A model generated the notes under the pieces. It had not been told where the DNA came from and ran no database searches. It was given only the letters and a program-made list of their open reading frames with translations. Positions 51,364-62,300 of a stretch of DNA of 64,000 nucleotides are shown piece after piece (positions within the stretch are counted from its first letter, which is position 1; each line of letters opens with the position of its first letter). The DNA lies in contig CACVBU010000791.1 of NCBI GenBank assembly GCA_902728285.1, positions 1 through 64,000 of the forward strand. Direction: 5' to 3'. The DNA comes from Clytia hemisphaerica. Lineage: Eukaryota; Cnidaria; Hydrozoa; Leptothecata; Clytiidae. The translations under genes and the position numbers were made by a program.

Positions 51364-51837
51364 TCTACAGGATGTATTTGCAACAACAAGGGTGACATAT
51401 ATCACCCTAGCCACTGCTTTAAAGGTGTCGTAAAAAGTCAGAAACTCAGACTCCGCTGCCCATGCTCTAGAGACTGTGATTTCCTTCAAGCCGTTGAAAA
51501 ATTGAGAGAAAGATGTATCAATTCTGGATATTGTCCGCAAATGGTGGATAACATCTTACAACAAGCTCATACCCTCCAGAGAAACCTTACCCCTACTGAA
51601 CGTTCAGAAACCGAAGTTAATGCTGTTAGATGGGTCATCCTCTCAGGTACATCATATGAAAAAATAGTTGAACGCTTTGCTAGTCATATCAACAAAACCC
51701 TCATTTATCATCAAATCAAACTTGATATTGTAAAATGTAACGGTTCTTCAATCGGTAGTCTCTTGTTTCAAAACCATATCAAAAGTAACTTTCCACAGTT
51801 CTCGGCGTTGTGTTGTTTGCTCCAACGATATTCGTAA
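51364..51837 (+). pseudogene. retroelement RT C-terminal remnant
   Basis: A readable frame from about 51364 gives HPSHCFKGVVKSQKLRLRC, then FLQAVEKLRERCINSGYC and a helical region ending near 51837. This order (a pair of basic residues after a short hydrophobic block, then L-x2-R-C-x2-SGY) resembles the region after the reverse transcriptase core in some Penelope- or DIRS-like elements. No catalytic RT motif remains nearby and the frame decays after 51840. The family assignment is weak. Confidence 0.4.
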
Positions 51838-51995
51838 CGAAAATAGTCATATTGAATATAAAGGAGCATTTCCAAAAATCACGAACCTCGGCAGTTTTGG
51901 AACACTTGAAAACTCGTATTGTTGGTAAAGAGAAAACTGTTTTCTCAGTTCAATACCTTGAAAACATTCACTCTAGGAAAGTACTCTTTGTCTGA

Positions 51996-53175
51996 AAGGG
52001 AGTACTTATGGAATGAACTTTTAAGAGGTGTCTTGAATATCCAGAAAACGTTGAAAAAATAATTTGATAGTTTGATTATTTTGATTTTGTCCTGATACTT
52101 CGTCTCATTTTATAATTTTACTTGCACTTTTAATAATCTAATTTTTATTTATTTTTAGAACACTAAATAATTACTGATGATGATATTAATATATCGAAAC
52201 ATGTTTAAAAATAAAAATTAACATTATTTCTGTCAAGTTCGTTCGACTATGTCTTGCTATTGACTTATTATAATATCAAAAAAGTCCATTCTTCTGCAAA
52301 AAATTGATGTTAGATGTTAGAGCTGTTATCGACACTGTAACTTTAACATATCAATCAATCACGCACCCTGTAAAAAAGTCTCTAGAGAAAAACAAAACAA
52401 AAAAAATGGCGTCAAGGCAGGGTAATTTCCAAGCAATATACGTTATTCGGTGGTTAAAACTCAATTTTAAATTGAGTGGTTGAAAGGTAAATAATGCAAG
52501 ATAGAGAAATTATGACGGTACAAAAACTAGGTATTTTATATTGACCTTTGCATATTTCTGTTTATATTTTAGCTGTAAATAGGTGTAAATAAGATGCATT
52601 TCTTTGTTTACTGAAAACTACTGTGAGTCTTATTGTTTTCGATTTTATGATTTATTGGTATTGCTAATTTTGCTGACGGGAGAAATTTTCAGTTTTTGAC
52701 CCTCTCATAGCACTCGAGTTACAAGAATAAATAGCAGATGAACTGTTTGCGATATTTCTTTTATGTTTTAAAAGCAGCAGGAAGCTAGTTTGAGTAAGTG
52801 ACAGCGCTGTGTAGAAAAATTTACACATAAAAATCAAAGTATACGCGTTTTTTTTTAAGGAAACTAGTTTTACCAAGCAGCCTCAGTGTTTTTTAAGAAA
52901 TCGGCCTTTTGAGCCCTAAAATGTTTCTTACATGTTTCTAAACTTTTTGACATAATCAGCCTCGTGGAAGGCAGGATTGGAAGGTTCTTAAAAGAAACCA
53001 AATTTAAAAATGTCATTTTCTCATTCTCAGCCTTAGTATGTTTCTTAGATGTTTCTTAGTTTTTAGGCATTCTGAGAAACATGAAGTTTCTTAAAAGTGT
53101 GTTTCTTAAAAAAAACGTGTATTATGTTTATCATTGTTTCTTTTCTCAGTAAGAAAACAAAGAAAAGTTTTCCAA
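51996..53175. other. non-coding region upstream of PDE gene
   Basis: AT-rich; TTTCTTAGATGTTTCTTAG-like repeats near 53040-53110. It may hold the promoter and untranslated exon(s) of the downstream PDE gene, but no site is recognised. Confidence 0.4.
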
Positions 53176-53359
53176 ATGTCATGTCCATCATGCCAAGTGG
53201 CAGGTAGAAGATTGCCCTCACTACCACTGGCTTACATCACTAAATCACAGAACCGAATGTTGTGCAAAGGCGTAGATCCAACAGGGAGCGAAATGGTCTG
53301 CAAAGATAGCATGGTACAGCAAAGTTCGAGACTAAAGACACCAAGCACTGAGATAAATA
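53176..53359 (+). CDS. PDE10A: PDE10A-like exon 1 (probable first coding exon)
   Basis: Open from an ATG in AAATGTCATG context to the donor AATA|GTAAG, phase 1. It encodes a serine- and cysteine-bearing N-terminus with no domain. The start is chosen by phase with exon 2; an upstream in-frame GTG-type opening at 53134 was ignored. Confidence 0.55.
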
Positions 53360-56300
53360 GTAAGAAATTCTTTCTACTTCACTTTATATATAGGGTGACA
53401 TGGAGCTTACCACTTGATTTTCCCTTGTTCTTATATATTTTCCTGTTATCCTAGTATTTTCATCATAATTTGTCAACATTTAAGTCCAAGAAGAAGTTAT
53501 GAAGTACCTTGAAGCTCATCCTGAGAAGATTGAAGAGTATATTGAAAAGAAGGCCACCAGAGAACAATTGGAAAGATGGTTGATTCGTAAAGCAAAATCT
53601 CAACAAAGAACAAGAGATTCGTCAGGTGAAAGAAAGTTTTACTTGCATAAGAATTGTCAGGTTCAAATATCGTCATCAGATTTTGCACTTTTATTCACTC
53701 CAGTAACCCTGTGTAGCATTTTTAATTATTTAATTGCTTATTGTTTCAATAAAGCTTTTTTCACATGTACGTAAAATGTTCGTAAGGCTGTCTTTTGGGA
53801 ATTTCCCCGCCCTTACGTACAGTTTTTGTCCCGTAAGAGGGTCTTAAGTGACTTTTTCTTCCGTTCAAAATATTTTGAACGTAAAGCAAACTCTACTTAA
53901 GGCCTAAAACGCTACGTAAGCTTAGGGAAATTCCCCATTCCTGAAGGTTTCCTGAATTTTACGTACATGTGAAAAAAGTTTAATAATGCTACATTTTACT
54001 TTTCAGCACAATTGGGAAAGTTACGTACATTCTCAAATTGGAAAGTAAGATATTCATTTTTTACATGTGATATTATTGATTTTTAATCTCATTGTTCTAC
54101 GATGTTCATGAATTCAAAAAACATCATTACAAAAATCTAAATTGACTCAGAACTAATTTAATTAAAAATTAATTAAAAATTAAGCACAATTTTTTCGAAA
54201 AATCAAAACATTACTTGAAATTCTGTGCCTTTAAAACCTCTTATTTCATTTCGCAACGACAAGCTGTGCCAATTTTCTGATTTTGATTTTCAGTTTTGTG
54301 TGCACAAAGACAAAAGAAAACTTTTGGAAAAATTGACCAGTGAAATCAATAAAAACAAGAACAGGTCTTATATCATCAATGAGCTGGCTGAATCGATCTC
54401 GCATGGTAGACATTTAACAAATATATTAAATTTCATTTTGCACTTGAAATGAAGCGAAACTGACGTTTTTCTTCAGACTTTCAACGTTTTTAGTTGTAAT
54501 ATATCTGAATTTTGTAAACTTTTCAATTTTAACTGCTTTTTTGATTTATGATTGATTATTAACCGAATGTTTTTCTATTTTTTAAGCTATAAAAGCAAAC
54601 CGCTTCAACTTGTACTTGATGGACCAAACCCGAATGGTAAAATTTACAAAAACCTTTTCTTAAATTTTTCACCAAAAGTTTTGGGGGATGCAAAATTTCT
54701 CAATACTATTTTCATAATTAACTTTTTATGGAAACTTGTTGTATAAATTGTAGATTACTCTTGGTTGCTAATAAACTAGGGCTGGATTGAAAAACTTTCA
54801 AATTTTATTAAGCAGGGTGGGGTCTCGAGGTTATTGGTTACTATGCAACTCAACATTGCAAAACAGTTTTCATTGATAAAGTTTGATAGTTTCCAGTTAA
54901 GAGAAGTCTTTGAGTACAATTTTTATTTTCCTTTTTAGAATCTAATGTGCTATACAGACAGCAGGTAAAAACAGTCCATTATTGTCGAGATTTGAAGATT
55001 TTCTTTCTGAGAAAAGTATTTTTTTTAAAACACCAGATTCAGCTTATGCTTATCTTTAAAAGAGTTTTGAAAGAATCGGCCGAAGAATTTAGGTTTTTAG
55101 TGATGCACCGCTATAATGAGTTTAGAAAAAATTACAGTTTGTCAGGTAAAAACTTCCTTTTAATCTATTTTATTTAATAATACCGATTGTAATTGCCTTG
55201 GGCATTGAATATCTATTGATTGAAAAGAAAATCCATTACAGTTTAATTATTTTAACTTACATTGAAATTACAAGTTTTTGGGGATTTTCCTTGATATAAA
55301 TTCTGTTCCGATTTTTTCTGGATACACTGTATATATTTATCTTTTCCATTGTTCAAGTAATGTATTGGGGAGTTACTTTAGTCAAGATTTGATAAAGCAG
55401 TATTGCATGTATCATGGATCAAAGTATGAAATGTATTTAAGTCTTGCATATGCAAGGGATCAAAGTATTATACCTATGCATCATCTACCAACTATACAGT
55501 TTTAAATTACCAACAAATTTGATCTTTTCGTTATTTCTTTAGTCCGGAAACATGGGCGCATCAATCGCTCGCTACATCAAAGACCATTGCAGCACATGTT
55601 GGCAGAGAGAACAACTTGGTCTATGTCACTGAAATCCTTGGAGTAAGTCTTTAGTTATTTTCTGTCCAATATTTCTGGTAATCATTATATCGATCAAGCT
55701 CGTGAAATCAATGAAGAAAGTCTCCTTTTTCCAATATGTAGTGACAACAATGAATTCTGTAAATAACCAAATGCAAATGACATTGGACAGACTTTAAATG
55801 CTGATTTCTCTCTTGTATACCTTTTAGAAACCTTGACTTGTATTTCATTCTTTAATGAATGCATTCATGATTAGAATAGGCTGTATGCAATATCAGGAGT
55901 TTTTCAAACGGGGTAAGAAGATGCGGGATTTCTTGACGAAGATGTGGGATTTTTTGACGAAGATGTGGGATTTCTTGACGAAGATGTGGGATTTCTTGAC
56001 AAAGATGTGGGATTTCTTGACGAAGATGTGGGATTTCTTGACAAAGATGCGGGATTTCTTGACGAAGATGCGGGATTTCTTGACGAAGATGTGGGATTTC
56101 TTGACAAAGATGTGGGATTTCTTGACAAAGATGTGGGATTTCTTGACGAAGATGAGGGATTTCTTGACAAAGATGTGGGATTTCTTGACGAAGATGCGGG
56201 ATTTCTTGACGAAAATGTGGGATTTCTTGACGAATATGTGGGATTTCTTGACGAATATGTGGAATTTCTTGACGAAGATGCGGGATTTTTTGACGAAGAT

Positions 56301-59300
56301 GTGGGATTTCTTGACGAAGATGTGGTATTTGTTGACGAAGATGTGGTATTTGTTGACGAAGATGTGGTATTTCTTGACGAAGATGTGGTATTTCTTGACG
56401 AAGATGTGGGTATTTCTTGACGAAGATGCGGGATTTCTTGACGAAGATGCGGGATTTCTTGACGAAGATGGATGACGAAGATGCGGGATTTCTTGACGAA
56501 GAGCTGCGGGATTTTCTTGACGAAGATGTGGTATTTCTTGACGAAGATGCGGATTTCTTGACGACGAGATGCGGGATTTTTTCTTGACGAAGATATGGGG
56601 ATTTCTTGACGAAGATGTGGGATTTCTTGACGAAGATGCGGGATTTCTTGACGAAGATGTGGATTTCTTGACGAAGATGTGGGATTTCTTGACGAAAGAT
56701 GTGGAAGATGTTTTCTTGACGAAGATTTGGATTTCTTGACGATGGGTGGGGAGATTGGTTTCTTGACGAAGATGTGGTTTCTTGACGAGATGTGGGATTT
56801 CTGACGAAGATTGCGGGATTTCTTGACGAAGATGTTTGAATTTCTTGACGAAGATGTGGGATTTCTTGACGAAGATGTGGGATTTCTTGACGAAGATGCG
56901 GGATTTCTTGACGAAGATGTTGATTGATATCTTTATTTTTAGGATGATAGATTTCCAGAAGGAACAGGAAGAGATGGTAAGATATCTAAATTTCATTTTT
57001 ATACAACTTAGACGTTAGTCGTTGAAATTTCACCGAAATTATAATACAATAAAAATATGTCCGTCTTTTTATTCCAGCTAAACATAAATCATTCGATCTT
57101 CACTTTGAATTCATGCTTAATGTACCAGAATCTATGATGGTCGAAATATTACGTTAAAAAATTGTATTAAAAGCGACTATAACAACGTGCCATATCATTC
57201 GATTTTAATCTGTTCTAGGTTTGGATAAATCAGTCATCTGTTATCCACTGTCTTCAAGTCATGGAGAGCTGTATGGTATGTCATTTGTTACTATAATCTT
57301 TTTTTAAAAGTTTTTCTCAAACTATATTATGCGTGGACTTTTTTTCGGTGTTGTTTTACTTAGAAATAAAAAGGCTTTTATTGCCAACTTACATTGAGCT
57401 AGAATCTGAAATCGTCTTTTTGTTTGTCTGTTAGAAAAAAAATCGGGGTAGCCTGGAGACTTCAAAAGTGATCGGATTTTGCTCAAATATGTCACATTTT
57501 TGTTCCTTTGGTGGATTTTTCATTTATTCGTATTTTGATTTTTGCGAAGCTAAAATGTTGGGGAAGTTTGGACTTTTTATTTTTGGTGCCGAGTTAAAGA
57601 ACGAGTTTCTCCATTTTTGCTTTGGTGCGCTCGTTTGACTATGTGATATTGTTTCTCAGATATTTCCATCTCTGCGCCCTGTTTGATCTATTTCCACTCT
57701 AAAATAATAGAAAAGTTTGAAAGTTTTAGTCATTGAGATTCTAGCTATTGTAAAACGGATTCCTTTTCTTTGAACTAAAATGTAAACGCTATGGCCCGAT
57801 TCACTCTCTTGAAAAAAAAACCTTTCTTAATCCGTGGTAGAACTTTACTTGTCAGAGTGTGGATCGAAACTATATTTAGCCTGTTATATCAAATGACGAA
57901 AACTTTGGAGATTTATCTTGACCCACAGAAGCTAAATTGACGTCAGCTACAGGATATGGGCTCTTGTGTTTGACAGTTTTTTTCACACGTCATTTGCTCA
58001 AGAATTTTTTTATAAATTTCATTTTGAAAGCTCAAACGATAGACATGAAATATTAATATGTAATCAATATTCCAAAAGAAGGCTAAACAAAAGAGCTAGA
58101 ATTGATTATTTCGTGATTTCATGTTTAGGAATAAAAATTTTAATTATTTTATATACATCTCACACACTTCAAAAAATGAAGGTAAAACAATTTTTAAAGT
58201 TTTTGATTAAAAAATGTTCACAAAAAAGGGAAAATTTTTTTAATCTATTCAGATCTATTTGACAGGCAAAAAAGTATTGTTTTACCTTAGGGTCTGCATA
58301 AGATAGCTTGATTTTAAAGCGAATCAGATATTCAAATCTTCAAAATCCATTTTACTTTTTGGAGAAAGGCTTTTGCTTGTCTGATAAGAAACTCTGCAAA
58401 AATTATCTAAAGAAGAGCTCGTTCACCTCTTGTTAAGCAAACTTTGCGTATTTCTTTTGACCTCGTCACTACAAGGTATGCTGTTTGGTGATAATTTATG
58501 ATACAATGAGATTCAGAAAAGTTAGGGCCTAAATAGCCTTAAACAGAACTCGCAGCTTTTTTCTACGAAGTAACGTCTGTTTCATTTTGCGATGACTTCG
58601 AATGTTTGCAGATCAAGTTCTCAGACTCAAACAAAGTATTTGCTCTATTACACATAATTGTTTTAAAGATAGAGTTGGAAAAAGAGAACATTTAGAATAT
58701 TTATACTTTGTCACACCGCTTTACAGAACCCCGAGTCGCTCGTATGTAGTGTCTTGTGAGATCCCCTTAGACCGTAGAATCTATTGATGAAATATATTAT
58801 GAAACATCCTTTACAATTTTCTTACGTTTTTAATATTTTAATATTTCCTTATAATTCCACGGAAATTTCTTCACTGTAAATGACAATTTTCACTATCATA
58901 TCCCGCTTTTTTTTTATTTTACTTTTTTTTTCTCAGGTGTTGTAGAATTTATTCGCGAAGTGACCTCTCCTACATTTTGCGAAGAAGATTTGGAGGTATG
59001 TTATCATATCATTTGACAATTCTTATTTTATCACCCTGAAGGTAATATAATAAAGAAAAAGATAACAATATAAAATAATGATAATAAAAAGATAATATAA
59101 ACTGTCATTCCGTGGATATTACCAGGGAAAAAAAGTAAGATCGCGCTACCCTTTCCTTTCAACCCTCGTAAGCCCTATTTATTATCGAAATCCAAAATAA
59201 AACCTTTCAAAGGCTTTTTTGTAGGGTATCACTCCGGAAAAAATTTCGTGGAAATTCAACTTCTCAATTATTTTCATCGCAGCTTGTTTATAACGAAATC

Positions 59301-62300
59301 GCGCAATGAATGAAGCCCTTTTTATCAATGAAGGCTAGTTTGGTCGACCCTAAAAATCGATGAACATTGACAATTATTGATACATTAGATGTTTGATTTC
59401 TGTGGGCCAATATATGAAGTTTTTATCATATAGAACGATCTTCAGTTCATTATAGCTATCTTTCTGAGCTTTTATGATTGAGTTCTTTTTTAATAAAATG
59501 AAGATCTAGTCGTTTTTTTGTTACAAATAGCTGACTGGGTTTTTAGAAGTTTCATGGGCTTCATGTCCTGGAATGACCTTTCTGTTTTACTTAGTTTAAA
59601 GAAAGGAATCTTTATCCTTATTATGTGCGTTTGTATGCGCTCTATTTTTTTTAAATCTATCGAGATTTAGGCAAAATACGGATGAATTTCGGGTGAATTT
59701 CGGGTGAATTTCGGCGAATTGTCTGTTTAGAGTTCTACCTCATTTTGTTTTTCTTTTTCACAGATTGCTTGCAGCTATCTTACTTGGGGCTCCATTGCAG
59801 TACATTATGCTGACATCTCCATCAAATTAGAAATGCACTCGGGAGTATTGGATTTCGTAAATAAATGTGCCAGGTAGGTCTGATGCTGTTATTTATCTTA
59901 AGGCAATAAATACTATGTGAGTAAAATTCCAGGAAACGTTGCTTTCGTGTTTTTTGAAAAACATATCGATGAGCAGAATATTTTCCGAAAAAAAAACTTG
60001 AAGTGAAGAAAACAAAATCAACCTGTTGAATTCTGTGCTGTGATATGATCACCATTTTCATGTCAAAATTTCTTAAAATTGATAAAAATACGTTAAAACG
60101 TCATTACTCTGAAAATTTTTCTATATCTAATTAACTATAAAAGCCCTTTTTTGCTATTTGTTGTTAAGTTTGATGATTTTTAGAGTCAATCGGTAAAAAA
60201 GTTGTGCTCTATTAAACTCTAAAAACCTATAAAAAGTCAGCCTTTTTCCTCTGCAATTATTTTGAGACAGACTAGAGTACGCACAAGAACAAGTTTTTGG
60301 TCACTATATAGCAGTTAAAAATATAATCATGTTATATAGAAACTTGGTCGACCATCTCTCTCAGCATATGTAATATGCAGTTTCTTTGTTCGTTCTATAG
60401 ATCAATTCCAAGTATAAGTACGAATTGTCATGAGCTGCTGAAGAGCGTAACGGTAAGTGAAGCTAATTTTCTTGGGCTATCTTTTTGTAAATACTTTTTT
60501 TTCGGACACTATAATCTATTTATGAGATTAGTTAGATCTCAGAAAACCAGCCTATAGTAAGTAGCCTGGTGGTTTTAGGGAAACTGGGAAAGGAAATTGA
60601 AAAATTTGTGGTCCTGTTAATACAAAAATAACGGAAGTATATTCTTATCTTTACGGTTGAAACCGCTAAATGCGAACGAATGACCAATGAAAAACTTCGG
60701 ATAGATTTCGGACAGTGAGTTTTGATTTGTAAATAAGTATAATCAGGTGCCGGGAGCCGGGTTTTCACTTGATCGAATGTTGAGAAGGAGAGCCACATCT
60801 ACTCTCAGCTCTCAGTAAATTACCGCCTAGATCAGATTACCCAATCCAAGCTTCTCATTCTCTGTGTTTGTGATGACCGGGGATCGAATCCAGAACCCTT
60901 AGATTCTAAGGCGAATGCTCTACCGACTCAGCTACCCGACTATTTTGATAAGGCTGCTGATTAAGGAACTAATTGGTTAAATTTAGAAATTAATACCTCA
61001 AATTTAAAGTGATCTTTACTATCTAGTATCTAGTACTTTAGGAAATAATTTTTAGTGTGTCATTCAGTCTCACAGTGAACAATGAGGTTGGTTTAATATT
61101 AGATTTTGTTTCTTGCAGGTTTTTTGCAAGGAGAGAACGAAATCTGATCATTTCATCCTATACCTATCAAACGATGAAGGAAGTGAATTGACATCTGAAT
61201 TAACCGATTTCTTTATCCTCAATCCATCTACGAATGAAAATACTGGAAAACAAAGATCCTTCAAGTAAGAACCACCATATCTTTGGAAACTCTAGTATCG
61301 GAATAATGTTTACATAGTGCAGAAAGGGGTCTGACCCCCCCCCCCCTTCTTAAATGACTCCCCTCTTCTTGGCATCCCCCCAACCTTTAAAAATGCCTAT
61401 TCCCCAAGGGTTTTGGGCTAAATTTTTGGAACTACCTCCGGGTGCCCCGGTGGAGGTCCTATAAATTAACCCATGTCCGTTCGTCCGTTCGTTCGTCCGT
61501 TCGTCCGTCCGTCTGTTACCAGCTTTTCTCAGGATTGGTCATTAGAACAATGATGCAAATGGCAATGCCCAAACGTGAAGCCCGATTTTTGAGAAAAAAT
61601 TTATTTGGGCAAATTTGGGCCAAAAACTACCTAAAAATAGGGTTTTTTGGACTTTGTGCAAAATCCTGTCATTACTTTTTCCTGATTTTTTTGTACAAAG
61701 ATGGAGGGAAAGATTCTCTAAAAGAAGGCTGAAGTGGTTTTTTCCCGGAAAATTTCTTATTCGCCTTAAAAAAGGATTTTCGTATTTTGGGGGAAAATTC
61801 CCTTTAACCAAATAAGAAAATATAGCTTTTAACAATGTCGACTCATTATTTTTTCTGATTTTTGCAAATGATGCAAAATGGCAATGCCGAAAAGTGTCGG
61901 AGCCCGATTTTCGAAAAAAAATATCTTTGGGCAATGGGCCAAAAACCTGCCTAAAAATAGGGTTTTTGGACTTTGTGCAAAATATTACTTTTTCAGATTT
62001 TTTGTACAAAGATGGAGGCAAGATTCGCCTAAAGAATACTGAAGTGGTTTTTCCCGGGAAATTCTTATCGCCTTAAAAGACGATTTCGTTTTTGGGGAAA
62101 TTCCCTTTAACCAAAAAGAAAATGAGCTTTTCTCATGTTACTCAATAATTTTTTTCTGATTTTTTGCACATATGCAAATGGCAATCCCAAAATGTGACGA
62201 AGCCAGATTTTTAAGGAAAATTATTTTGAGCAAATTTGGGCAAAAAACAGCTTAAAAGGTTTTTTGGGCCTGAATGGTTCAAGTGATTTTCGAATTTGGG

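Noticed and set aside
54965-55145. Additional PDE exon with KRVLKESAEEFRFLVMHRYNE
   Set aside because: Looks coding and ends at a possible donor (CAG|GTAAAA), but its phase does not fit between exons 5 and 6, and the protein reads well without it. It could be an alternative exon.
55893-56996. Long open frames on both strands (206, 158 and 367 codons)
   Set aside because: They are created by the 21-bp minisatellite, whose unit length is a multiple of three and lacks stops in several frames. The region lies in a PDE intron.
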